NCBI GenBank assembly: GCA_015059685.1
Contig: SUZW01000014.1
Coordinates: 1 to 50,739 of the forward strand
Direction: 5' to 3'
DNA length: 50,739 bases
Source of the DNA: Rikenellaceae bacterium
GTDB taxonomy: Bacteria; Bacteroidota; Bacteroidia; Bacteroidales; Rikenellaceae
The translations under genes and the position numbers were made by a program. The notes under the pieces are model-generated. The model was not told the origin of the DNA and searched no databases. It saw nothing but the letters and a program-made list of their open reading frames with translations. Within the stretch, counting starts at the first letter, position 1. Each line of letters opens with the position of its first letter. This document shows positions 42,136 through 49,862 of the stretch, piece after piece.

Positions 42136-42192
42136 ATCACGGCGCAGGTTTATTAGGGTCGTTAGAGGCGTTAGGGGCGTTAGGGGAGCGCT
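42136..42192. repeat. Composite repeat D, copy 3
   Basis: ATCACGGCGCA boundary, then 9-bp units (TTAGGGTC, GTTAGAGGC, GTTAGGGGC, GTTAGGGG) and the AGCGCT boundary, as in 12641-12701. Confidence 0.72.
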
Positions 42193-42228
42193 TGAGGGTT
42201 TAGGTTGTCGGAACTCTTTAGGTTGTCA

Positions 42229-42430
42229 GGGCGCAGGTGTAATGGCATTGAATGGCAGGCGTTCGCTAACGCTCACTGAATGGCAATCGCTCCCGATGGT
42301 CGCTGAATGGCAGGCGTTTACGCTTTTTTTGTCGCAGCTTTCTGCGCTTTGCCATTAAGCAGTCGATAGACTGCGCTGCCATTAAGGGCGAAGCCCGTTT
42401 GCCATTCTATGCCATCTTTGTTGCGCTTTG
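42229..42430. repeat. Composite hairpin repeat A, copy 3
   Basis: Spacers of the type CTGAATGGCA and TGCCATTAA separate hairpins GCGTT-CGCT-AACGC (42259-42272), GCAGTC-GATA-GACTGC (42359-42374) and GGGC-GAA-GCCC (42386-42396). A 13-mer CAGCTTTCTGCGC (42335-42347) precedes the last two. Confidence 0.8.
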
Positions 42431-42457
42431 ACACCTTACACCGAATAATTGTCAATT

Positions 42458-42565
42458 CAGCTTTCTGCGCCTCCCCATAAAGCAATCTCTGATTGCGCCC
42501 CCATAAAGGGCGGAACGCCCGCCCCCACAAAGCACCGCAGGTGCGCCCCCAAAATTATCTGCGCC
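42458..42565. repeat. Hairpin repeat B, spacer variant of element A
   Basis: The same CAGCTTTCTGCGC 13-mer (42458-42470) starts it, but the spacers are CCCCCATAAA instead of TGCCATTAA. Hairpins: GCAATC-TCT-GATTGC (42482-42496), GGGCG-GAA-CGCCC (42508-42520), GCACC-GCA-GGTGC (42532-42544). Together with 42094-42430 it fills the 536-bp gap between der and dnaA; small reading frames across it are not supported. Confidence 0.8.
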
Positions 42566-42629
42566 TTCCTGCACCAAAAAGAACTCGTCAGAACAATTCC
42601 TGCACAAAAAAATCGTAAATGAACGATTT

Positions 42630-44042
42630 TTAAGCGAGGACTGCCTTTTCAATATGCTCCACCTGCTGACGGAACATCTTGTCGGTGTCCATAAGATTGG
42701 ATATGGTCTTGCACGAGTGAAGCACCGTGGCGTGGTTGCGGCCACCTATAGCAGCACCGATAGTTGTGAGTGGCTGCTTGGTGTGCTTCTTTGCGAGGAA
42801 CATGGCCAGCTGTCGGGCTATGGCGACCTCACGGGTACGCTCCGAGGAGTTCATACGCTCCTTGTCGAGCTCCATTTCGGCACAGACAACATCTATGATG
42901 TGGTCGATAGTTATCTCCTTCTGGTAGAGCGACACATAGACCTTCAATATCTCCTTTGCAAGCGATATGGTAATGCGCTTGTTCATGTAGGTTGCATTGG
43001 CTATAAGCGACGATATTGCACCTTCGATTTCACGGATATTTGCCGATATATGCTCCGCCAAATACTTCACCACCTCTTCGGGTATCTCGACATTGAGGTG
43101 CTCGGCCTTGGCCTTGATAATCTTGACCTTGGTGTCGTAGTCCGGGATGCGTATCTCGGCCGACAGTCCCCACTTGAAACGGGTAAGGAGTCGTTCCTCG
43201 ATATCCTTCAGCTCTACAGGCGGCTTATCCGATATCAGCACAAGCTGCTTACCTGCCATCTGCAAGTGGTTGAAGATGTTGAAGAAGGCGTTTTGTGTTC
43301 CGACCTTGCCCGACAACTCCTGAATATCGTCGAGGATAAGGACATCGACCATCTGGTAGAAGTTGATGAAGTTCGGTATCTCCTTATTTATGGTTGCGGC
43401 CTGGAACTGCGCCTGAAACTTATTCATCGCAACATAGAGCACCTGCAACTCCGGAAAGCGCTGGCGCACCTCGTTGCCTATGGCGTGTGCAAGGTGGGTC
43501 TTACCGAGACCCGAGTCGCCATAGATGTAGAGAGGGTTGAACGGGGTGTGGTTACCCGGATTTACCGACACCGACATCGACACCGAGCGCACCAGACGGT
43601 TGCACTCGCCCTCGATAAAATTGTCGAAGGTGTACTCTTTATTGAGCTGCGGTTCAATTCTTATACGATTTATGCCCGGAATTACAAAAGGATTTCGTAT
43701 ATTTGAGGTGTCGGTCTGCGCACTAAACTTATGATCGGTTGCTGTAGCATCGCTTTCGGATGGCACAGCAATCTGGTGATCGCTCTTTGGAATAGCGTAG
43801 TAGAGGCGTGTCGAGCTACCAAACAGCTCGGCAATGATAGGTTTGAGCACCTGACTATAGTTGTTCTCAATCACCTTCGCAAAGTCACGATCAGGCACCT
43901 TGATACGCAAGCGTTCTCCATCGAATTCGAGGAACTCGACAGGAACGAACCATTTATCAAACTCCTCGGCGGAAGTTTGAGCCTTCACTGCATTGAGGCA
44001 ATTTTGCCAAGCATCATTATATGTAGTTGCGCCTACAAACAT
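42630..44042 (-). CDS. dnaA: Chromosomal replication initiator protein DnaA
   Basis: AAA+ initiator that binds DnaA boxes and opens oriC. Domain I spans the N-terminal ~85 residues (AWQNCLNAVKAQTSAEEFDKWFVPVEF). Walker A is GDSGLGKTHLAHAIG (about 170), Walker B is DVLILDDIQELSG, and domain IV holds the DNA-binding signature GAAIGGRNHATVLHSCKTI near the C-terminus. Start at MFVGATTYND (44042); the longest frame to 44078 adds 12 atypical residues. The 243-bp region upstream is AT-rich but shows no cluster of TTATCCACA-like boxes. Confidence 0.96.
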   Translation of the reverse strand: MFVGATTYNDAWQNCLNAVKAQTSAEEFDKWFVPVEFLEFDGERLRIKVPDRDFAKVIENNYSQVLKPIIAELFGSSTRLYYAIPKSDHQIAVPSESDATATDHKFSAQTDTSNIRNPFVIPGINRIRIEPQLNKEYTFDNFIEGECNRLVRSVSMSVSVNPGNHTPFNPLYIYGDSGLGKTHLAHAIGNEVRQRFPELQVLYVAMNKFQAQFQAATINKEIPNFINFYQMVDVLILDDIQELSGKVGTQNAFFNIFNHLQMAGKQLVLISDKPPVELKDIEERLLTRFKWGLSAEIRIPDYDTKVKIIKAKAEHLNVEIPEEVVKYLAEHISANIREIEGAISSLIANATYMNKRITISLAKEILKVYVSLYQKEITIDHIIDVVCAEMELDKERMNSSERTREVAIARQLAMFLAKKHTKQPLTTIGAAIGGRNHATVLHSCKTISNLMDTDKMFRQQVEHIEKAVLA

Positions 44043-44251
44043 AACTTTCTGATTATAAACTATTTGGGTTAATATCAACCGTAACGATTATATCTCTCCT
44101 TCGATTGACATTGCAAAGGTGGAAATAAAATTGTTTAAAAAAAAATGGTCCAACTATTGTTTATTAATTATTTTGTGTTATAAGAGAAATTTTCTTTTCT
44201 GCGCCACAAAAATTTAATTCGCTGATAGACTACATTTAGAAATAATTTTTG

Positions 44252-44259
44252 TATATTTG
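44252..44259 (+). promoter_or_regulatory. -7 box of the phosphohexomutase gene
   Basis: TATATTTG, leader of about 57 nt to ATG 44322. It may also drive the next two genes. Confidence 0.65.
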
Positions 44260-44321
44260 CGTAGATAAAAATAAGAATAGAATTTTACAAAACTATAAGA
44301 AAAACCTATAACTAAAAAACT

Positions 44322-46067
44322 ATGGACAATCTACAACAATTAGTAATGTCGAAGGCCGAAAAGTGGCTCGGTCCTGAGTTCGACGAGGCAACCCGCAAAG
44401 AGGTGCAAAACCTTATCGACAACGACCCTAAAAACTTGGTCGAGAGCTTCTACAAAGATTTGGAGTTCGGCACAGGTGGCTTGCGTGGTATCATGGGTGC
44501 AGGTACAAACCGTATGAACAACTACACCGTAGGTTTTGCTACGCAAGGTTTGGCTAACTACCTCAAAATCAACTTCCCCGGGGAAGAGATACGAGTAGCC
44601 ATTGCGCACGACTCACGCAACAACTCTCGCACCTTCGCAGAGCGTGTGGCCGACATCTTCGCCTCAAACGGCTTCAAGGTCTTCCTCTTCGACGAGTTGC
44701 GTCCTACACCGGAGCTCTCGTTTGCAATTCGTGAACTCCATTGCCAGTCGGGTGTGATGGTGACTGCTTCGCACAACCCGAAGGAGTATAACGGCTACAA
44801 GGCCTATTGGAGCGATGGTTCGCAGGTTACCTCTCCGCACGATGTTAATATTATAAAGGAGGTGGAGAAGATTACCGAGGTGTCGCAGGTATTGACAGGC
44901 AAGAATGCCGAGAATATCACCATCCTCGACGAGAAGTTTGACGAGAAGTATCTCGCAGCGATTAAGAAGTTGCAACTCTCGGCCGACAGCGTGGCTCGTT
45001 TCCACGATATGAAGATTATCTACACCCCACTCCATGGTGCCGGTGTGCGTCTTACCCCTGCTTCGCTCAAGAACTTCGGTTTCACGAATATAATCTCCGT
45101 GCCGGAGCAGACCGTTCTCGACGGCAACTTCCCTACCGTGGAGTCGCCAAACCCTGAGAACCGCCCGACAATGAAGATGGCTATCGACTTGGCGGAGAAG
45201 GAGCAGGCCGACCTTGCAATGGCAACAGACCCCGACTCGGACCGTATCGGTTTGGCGTTGCGCAACTCGAAGGGCGAGTATGTTCTCCTGAACGGAAATC
45301 AGACTTTGGTGCTCTTGATGTGCTACCAGCTCACCCGTTGGGCAGAGACAGGCCGCATCAAGGATGGCGACTATGTCGTTAAGACCATCGTAACCTCGAT
45401 GATGCCTGATGCCGTAGCGGAGGCTTATGGCGTGAAGTGCTACAACTGCCTCACGGGCTTCAAGTATATCGCAAAGATTATCCGTGAGAACGAGGGCAAG
45501 ACCAACTACATCGGTGGTGGCGAGGAGTCGTTCGGTTACCTCGCAGGCGATTATGTGCGTGACAAGGATGGAGTATCGGCTTGTTCGTTGGCTGCCGAGG
45601 CTGCTGCTTGGTGTCGAGACACCAAGGGTGTAACGCTCTACGAGTGGTTGCAGGACCTCTATGTGAAGTTCGGTTTCTACCGTGAGGGTCTTGTAAATGT
45701 TGTTCGTGAGGGCAAGGATGGTGCAGAGCTTATCCAGAATATGATGGTCGAGTATCGTGCCAACCCTCCACAGTCAATTCTCGGCTCAAAGGTCGTAGAG
45801 GTTTACGACTACAAGACTTTGGAGTTGAAGAACACCATAACGGGCGAGGTATCCCCTATTCCGGGTATCGAGGATAAGAGCAATGTTTTGCAGTGGATCA
45901 CCGAGGATGGCACGAAGGTTTCGGTGCGCCCTTCGGGTACGGAGCCAAAGATTAAGTTCTACTTCGGTGTCAAGGCGGAGTTGCCTTCGGTTGAGCAGTT
46001 CGACGAGGTGCAGGCTGCGCTTGATGCAAAGATTGAGGCCATAAAGGCGGAGCTCAAGCTCATATAA
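44322..46067 (+). CDS. Phosphoglucomutase/phosphomannomutase (alpha-D-phosphohexomutase)
   Basis: A 581-residue enzyme interconverting hexose 1- and 6-phosphates, supplying nucleotide sugars. The phosphoserine loop is VMVTASHNPKEYNGYKAYW (about residue 145), the Mg site ATDPDSDRIGLAL (about 305), the sugar loop GGGEESFGYLAGDYVRDKDG (about 400), and the phosphate loop RPSGTEPKIKFYFG (about 530). The long form with a PgcA/PGM2-like layout agrees with Firmicutes/Bacteroidota phosphoglucomutases. It is followed by the G1P dehydrogenase gene after 16 nt. Confidence 0.94.
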   Translation: MDNLQQLVMSKAEKWLGPEFDEATRKEVQNLIDNDPKNLVESFYKDLEFGTGGLRGIMGAGTNRMNNYTVGFATQGLANYLKINFPGEEIRVAIAHDSRNNSRTFAERVADIFASNGFKVFLFDELRPTPELSFAIRELHCQSGVMVTASHNPKEYNGYKAYWSDGSQVTSPHDVNIIKEVEKITEVSQVLTGKNAENITILDEKFDEKYLAAIKKLQLSADSVARFHDMKIIYTPLHGAGVRLTPASLKNFGFTNIISVPEQTVLDGNFPTVESPNPENRPTMKMAIDLAEKEQADLAMATDPDSDRIGLALRNSKGEYVLLNGNQTLVLLMCYQLTRWAETGRIKDGDYVVKTIVTSMMPDAVAEAYGVKCYNCLTGFKYIAKIIRENEGKTNYIGGGEESFGYLAGDYVRDKDGVSACSLAAEAAAWCRDTKGVTLYEWLQDLYVKFGFYREGLVNVVREGKDGAELIQNMMVEYRANPPQSILGSKVVEVYDYKTLELKNTITGEVSPIPGIEDKSNVLQWITEDGTKVSVRPSGTEPKIKFYFGVKAELPSVEQFDEVQAALDAKIEAIKAELKLI

Positions 46068-46083
46068 TATATATTGTATTATA

Positions 46084-47430
46084 ATGATTGCAAAAGAACG
46101 CATAGCAAAGGCCTTGGCTGTCGCAACCGACACCAAGGTCTTTGAGATGGATAGCAATATACTTCATCGAGCACCCGCCATCTTCAAGGAGCAGTTTGGC
46201 AATGCACGAGCTATCGTCGTTGCCGACAAAAACACTTGGCGTGTAGCGGGCGAAGAGGTTTTCAAATACCTTGTCGATGCAAAAATCGAGGTTTCGGAAC
46301 ATATTATCCGACAGGATGAGTTCCATGCCGAGTGGTGCTATGTCGTCGAGGTCGAGGAGGCCGCAAAAGAGGCTGGAGCGATTATCGTTGCGGTGGGTTC
46401 GGGCGTTATTAACGACCTCTGCAAACTTGCATCGCACCATCTCGGGCAGCAGTATCTCACCATACCTACTGCAGCATCGGTCGATGGCTACTCTTCGTTT
46501 GGAGCCTCGATAAGCTACGAGGGGTTGAAGCGGACCTTCGAGTGCCCTGCGCCCGTGGCGATATTGGCCGATGTGGAGGTTCTTGCCGCAGCACCAAAGG
46601 AGATGACCGCAGCAGGTTATGCCGACCTCGCAGCCAAGATACCGTGCGGTGCGGAGTGGATGATTGCCGACATTATGGGTGCCGAGCCTATCATCCCCGA
46701 GGCGTGGCATCTGTTGCAGGATGTGCTCGACGAGCAGTTATCTAACCCCGATGGCGTTGCCTCGGGCGACAAAAGGGCTATTGCAGCCCTGTTTGAGGGC
46801 TTGACCTTGAGCGGTTTTGCTATGCAGGCGGCTCGTTCGAGTCGTCCGGCATCGTGTACCGACCACCTCTTTAGCCACTACCTCGATATGACGCACCACA
46901 CCTTCAACGGCAAGTTGCAGTCGCACGGCTTTCAGGTCGCTATCGGAACGCTTACGATGTGTGCATTCTTTGATGCTTTCCTCGAAATGGACCTATGCAA
47001 CCTCGATGTCGAGAGGTGCGTGGAGGCGTGGCCTTCGCTCGAGGAGGAGCAGCAGCGTGCGCTCGAGATATTCAAAGATTTCGTCTCGCCACAGCTCGGC
47101 TATAAGGAGATTACCACCAAATACAACGACAAAGATATCGTGCGTGAGCAGCTTCTCACATTCAAGCGTCACTGGCCGTTGCTGAAGGAGCAGTACCGCA
47201 AGCAGGTCTATCCATTCGAGAAGATGCAGGAGTGCTTCCGCAAGGTGGGCGCACCCGCAGACCCTGCCGATATAGGGGTTACTCGTCAGCAGCTGAAGGA
47301 TATGTTGCCATTCGTGCAGTTGATGCGTTGGCGTATGAATTTATTGGACCTCGCACACCGAGGGGGCTTCTACGACGAGTTGGTCGAGAAGGTCTTTGGC
47401 AAGGGCGGTCGCTGGGAGATATTAAAATAG
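46084..47430 (+). CDS. sn-glycerol-1-phosphate dehydrogenase (AraM/EgsA family)
   Basis: Reduces dihydroxyacetone phosphate to sn-glycerol-1-phosphate, the backbone of archaeal-type and some bacterial ether lipids. Motifs: NAD-binding GSGVINDLCKLASHH (about residues 102-116), PTAASVDGYSSFGASI, the metal Asp in GYADLAAKIP (about 180), and the metal histidines in TDHLFSHYLD and KLQSHGFQVAIG (about 260-285). Length 448 is slightly above B. subtilis AraM (about 394) because of a helical C-terminus. Neighbours are a phosphohexomutase and a secreted GDPD, so a glycerophosphate context is plausible. No PcrB-type prenyltransferase is in the window. Confidence 0.9.
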   Translation: MIAKERIAKALAVATDTKVFEMDSNILHRAPAIFKEQFGNARAIVVADKNTWRVAGEEVFKYLVDAKIEVSEHIIRQDEFHAEWCYVVEVEEAAKEAGAIIVAVGSGVINDLCKLASHHLGQQYLTIPTAASVDGYSSFGASISYEGLKRTFECPAPVAILADVEVLAAAPKEMTAAGYADLAAKIPCGAEWMIADIMGAEPIIPEAWHLLQDVLDEQLSNPDGVASGDKRAIAALFEGLTLSGFAMQAARSSRPASCTDHLFSHYLDMTHHTFNGKLQSHGFQVAIGTLTMCAFFDAFLEMDLCNLDVERCVEAWPSLEEEQQRALEIFKDFVSPQLGYKEITTKYNDKDIVREQLLTFKRHWPLLKEQYRKQVYPFEKMQECFRKVGAPADPADIGVTRQQLKDMLPFVQLMRWRMNLLDLAHRGGFYDELVEKVFGKGGRWEILK

Positions 47431-47450
47431 ACAAACAAAACAAGAATATT

Positions 47451-48275
47451 ATGAAGACATTAAGGAGTATTATCGCTGCACTTCTCCTTATGGTTGCGCC
47501 CGCTGCTGCGTGGGCACAGGAGGGCGAAATTATCCTCTTGGCACACCGTGGAGGTTGTGGCGAGGGTATGGAGAACACACTCGGCACATTCCAACGCAGC
47601 CTCGATGCAGGCATCAAAGCTTTCGAGATTGATGTCCGCATCACCAAAGATGGCAAAATCGTTATGCAACACGACGACACGCTTCGTCGCACTGCGGGCA
47701 TAGACCGTTCGGTCGAGGATATGACCGAGAAGGAGTTGCGTGAGGTTAGACTCAAAGATGGCTCGAAGCTGATGTTTCTCGATGAGTTTATCGAGCTTAT
47801 GAGCCGCCACGAGGGGCTTTTTATCGAGGTCGAGATGAAGTGTCGCAAGTATAGCGATGAGCTTCTCTACGGCTCGGGTTACCTCGACAAGGTTGCCAAG
47901 GCGGTGCTAAAAGGCACACCGAAGGGCTCAACATACGCAATGACCTCGTTTGACACACGAGCATTGCGCTATATCAAGGAGCACTACCCTACGGCTGACC
48001 TTGGCCTTATCACCAAGAATGGCTGCACCAAGGAGACTGTAACCATTGCCGAGGTGCTGGGCGTGAAGCGTATTGCAGCACGACTCGACAAGACCTCGCA
48101 AGCAAATATGAAGTATGCCCACGAGAGGGGTATGAAGGTGAATTTGTGGCCTGGTCGTAGCGACGACACAATTATTCGTGCCTGGGCGTTAGGCGCAGAT
48201 ATCCACTGCACAGACTACCCCGTGCACCTCAAAAAGCACATAGCCGAAAACCATAAGTGGTTGAAAGTAAAGTAG
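47451..48275 (+). CDS. Secreted glycerophosphodiester phosphodiesterase
   Basis: A 274-residue GDPD that splits glycerophosphodiesters into an alcohol and glycerol phosphate. Signal peptide MKTLRSIIAALLLMVAPAAAWAQ, then the catalytic LLAHRGGCGEGMENTLGTFQRSLDAG (residues ~29-54), FEIDVRITKDGKIVMQHDDTLRRT and FIEVEMKCRKYSDEL. Start at 47451; the longer frame reaches back into the dehydrogenase gene. It follows that gene by 20 nt and ends in a strong terminator. Together the two genes connect glycerophosphate release outside with glycerophosphate synthesis inside. Confidence 0.93.
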   Translation: MKTLRSIIAALLLMVAPAAAWAQEGEIILLAHRGGCGEGMENTLGTFQRSLDAGIKAFEIDVRITKDGKIVMQHDDTLRRTAGIDRSVEDMTEKELREVRLKDGSKLMFLDEFIELMSRHEGLFIEVEMKCRKYSDELLYGSGYLDKVAKAVLKGTPKGSTYAMTSFDTRALRYIKEHYPTADLGLITKNGCTKETVTIAEVLGVKRIAARLDKTSQANMKYAHERGMKVNLWPGRSDDTIIRAWALGADIHCTDYPVHLKKHIAENHKWLKVK

Positions 48276-48303
48276 AAAAAGGAGCCTTCGAGGCTCCTTT
48301 TTT
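48276..48303 (+). terminator. Intrinsic terminator after the GDPD gene
   Basis: AAAAAGGAGCC (48276-48286) pairs with GGCTCCTTTTT, loop TTCGA, followed by T. Confidence 0.88.
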
Positions 48304-48345
48304 AGTGGGTGGTTACATCTGGTTGAGCAGATTGCACCTCCCCTT

Positions 48346-48981
48346 CTATTTCACTCTTATAAGGTTTATGCCGTCACGAAGGGGGAGAATTACGCTCTCT
48401 ACCCTGCTGTCGTTCAGCACATGTTCGTTGAAGGCGATAATCTCCTGCGTCTGCTTATCCTTGCGGGCAACCTCCTCGACAACCTTGCCGTACCATAGGA
48501 TATTATCCGCCAAGATAAAGGTGTTCGGATGTACCATATCGTGTTCGAAGAGCATATCGTAGTAGGCTCGATACTCCCTCTTGTCGCCATCAATAAATAC
48601 AAGGTCGTACTTCTCGCCCAACTGCGGAGCGAGGTCGAGGGCAGAGCCGATGTGCTGGCGAATCTTGTCGCCCACGCCACTGCGCTCGAAGAAGTCGGCT
48701 GCAATCATCTCCAACTCGTCATCAACCTCAAAGGTGTCGATTAAAGCACCCTCCTCCAAACCCATCGCCATCGAGATAGCCGAATAGCCCGTAAAAGTGC
48801 CTATTTCGAGGATACGGTGTGGGCGCAACATACGCACAAGCATCTCCAAGAGTTTTCCCTGAATATGCCCCGAAATCATTCGTGGGTTAATAACACGCAA
48901 GTATGTTTCACGCTCCAACTCGTGCAACAACTCTGTTTGCGGCGAGGACATCGCCTCGATGTATTGGTCAAGCTTTTCCAT
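48346..48981 (-). CDS. Class I SAM-dependent O-methyltransferase
   Basis: A 211-residue methyltransferase of the CCoAOMT/COMT-like family. Motif I is ILEIGTFTGYSAISMAMGL (about residues 57-75), followed by DTFEVDDELEMIAADFFERSG and the Mg-site region YDLVFIDGDKREYRAYYDML (about 125). Such enzymes methylate catechol-like or other hydroxyl groups; the substrate is not readable. Single gene with a repeat element A just upstream. Confidence 0.9.
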   Translation of the reverse strand: MEKLDQYIEAMSSPQTELLHELERETYLRVINPRMISGHIQGKLLEMLVRMLRPHRILEIGTFTGYSAISMAMGLEEGALIDTFEVDDELEMIAADFFERSGVGDKIRQHIGSALDLAPQLGEKYDLVFIDGDKREYRAYYDMLFEHDMVHPNTFILADNILWYGKVVEEVARKDKQTQEIIAFNEHVLNDSRVESVILPLRDGINLIRVK

Positions 48982-49012
48982 AAATTCTTTGCTTTTGGCT
49001 ATCAGTTATTTT

Positions 49013-49192
49013 GGCGCAGCAAAATGGCATGCGCTCACTTTGTTCGCTGAATGGCAACGAATGGCATGCGCTCGTTTCACTCGCTGAATGGCAAAGCGCC
49101 TGTTATTAAGCACTCCTTTGGAGTGCGCTGACATTAAATGCCATTAAGGGCTGTAAGCCCGAATGCCATTAAATGCCACATAGTTGGCGCAA
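49013..49192. repeat. Composite hairpin repeat A, copy 4
   Basis: Flanked by GGCGCA direct repeats (49013-49018 and 49186-49191). Hairpins: GCACTCC-TTT-GGAGTGC (49110-49126) and GGGCT-GTA-AGCCC (49148-49160), with spacers TGACATTAAATGCCATTAA and GAATGCCATTAAATGCCA. It includes GCGCTCACTTTGTTCGC, found inverted in copy 1. Confidence 0.82.
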
Positions 49193-49249
49193 CTTTCCGC
49201 AAAAGTAAAAATTTTTGCGCACAATACCGCAAGTATAGAAAATTATTTA

Positions 49250-49257
49250 TATATTTG
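49250..49257 (+). promoter_or_regulatory. -7 box in front of the long leader
   Basis: TATATTTG at the start of a ~300-nt untranslated stretch that leads to the 42-residue peptide and the broken lipoprotein gene. The stretch 49258-49560 holds no gene I can support. Confidence 0.6.
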
Positions 49258-49418
49258 CATTGCAGTCGAAAGATTTGCAGACATATAGAAAGTGTTTTTC
49301 GCACTCCTAATCTGAAAATGTGGCAATTTTCTACGAATCTAGGGAAGACGGACAGCACTCATTTCTTGTATATATAGGGTATGGCATATCTTATGCCTTG
49401 TTGTCCTATACTATGCAG

Positions 49419-49509
49419 GTGTGGGGCATTGTAACGTTTATTTGGATTCGGGTTAGCCACAACCTTCAGATTAATAGACGAAAATCAACTCCACACTTTC
49501 TTTTTTTTT
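49419..49509 (+). terminator. Possible attenuator in the leader (long-loop stem before a T run)
   Basis: GTGTGGGG (49419-49426) can pair with CTCCACAC (49489-49496, one G-U), followed by TTTCTTTTTTTTT. It lies between the promoter at 49250 and the peptide gene, so it may stop part of the transcripts. A smaller perfect hairpin GGCATA-TCT-TATGCC lies at 49383-49397. The loop is long, so the call is tentative. Confidence 0.4.
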
Positions 49510-49560
49510 GTAAATAACCCACCGCATAGGAGTTGCTACGGCAAAACAAAAAATAAGCTT

Positions 49561-49689
49561 ATGCTAATGGAAAAATCTATGGGCTATCTTCCCCCAGAAA
49601 TCGAAGTGCAGAGCGTCTTTGTCGAACAAGGATTTGCTCTCTCTAATATGGAGCAAATTGGCGGAGAGAATGAAGAAATCGAGTGGTAA
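49561..49689 (+). CDS. Short acidic peptide of the Bacteroidota PEIEV...GFA type (42 residues)
   Basis: Reads MLMEKSMGYLPPEIEVQSVF, then VEQGFALSNMEQIGGENEEI and EW. I recognise the type: small peptides with PEIEV, a GFA-S motif and an acidic tryptophan end occur in front of surface lipoprotein and fimbrillin genes in Bacteroidota. Their function is not established as far as I know. It follows a ~300-nt leader and precedes a lipoprotein start by 23 nt. ATG 49567 is an alternative start. It is missed by length-filtered gene finders. Confidence 0.7.
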   Translation: MLMEKSMGYLPPEIEVQSVFVEQGFALSNMEQIGGENEEIEW

Positions 49690-49712
49690 AATCATAAAAA
49701 AACAATAAAATC

Positions 49713-49862
49713 ATGAGAAAAATAGCAATTTTAGCAACCCTTGTTGCATCTATAATGGGCGGTTGCGCAGTAAATGAAGTTAATACACTAACTCAAACCG
49801 AATCTTTACCAAACCTTTCGGCTGGCTTTGCCGAGAGTGCCACAAAAACATATGTAGATTAA
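49713..49862 (+). CDS. Lipoprotein leader remnant, cut off after 49 residues
   Basis: [20 protein letters not shown] is a lipoprotein signal with the cysteine at residue 18, followed by a polar segment ending [13 protein letters not shown] and TAA. In related Bacteroidota surface proteins a T-K/R-T-Y-V/I-D motif leads into a fimbrillin-like or LRR domain, so the gene appears truncated here. The LRR region begins at once but in another frame. It could be a short lipoprotein, but a broken gene is more likely. Confidence 0.6.
   Translation: MRKIAILATLVASIMGGCAVNEVNTLTQTESLPNLSAGFAESATKTYVD

Noticed and set aside
42318..42530. Small frames across the der-dnaA gap and the other element A copies
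   Set aside because: They are made of hairpin and spacer repeats, differ between copies without protein-level conservation, and lack promoters.
44079..44321. Replication origin next to dnaA
   Set aside because: The gap is AT-rich but I find no cluster of DnaA boxes; TGTGTTATAA is only a poor match. In Bacteroidota the origin is often not beside dnaA. A single TTATCCACA within the acyltransferase gene near 28073 is isolated.
49441..49560. A known riboswitch in the leader before the 42-residue peptide
   Set aside because: I could match it to no riboswitch consensus that I know; only the stem before the T run is reported.
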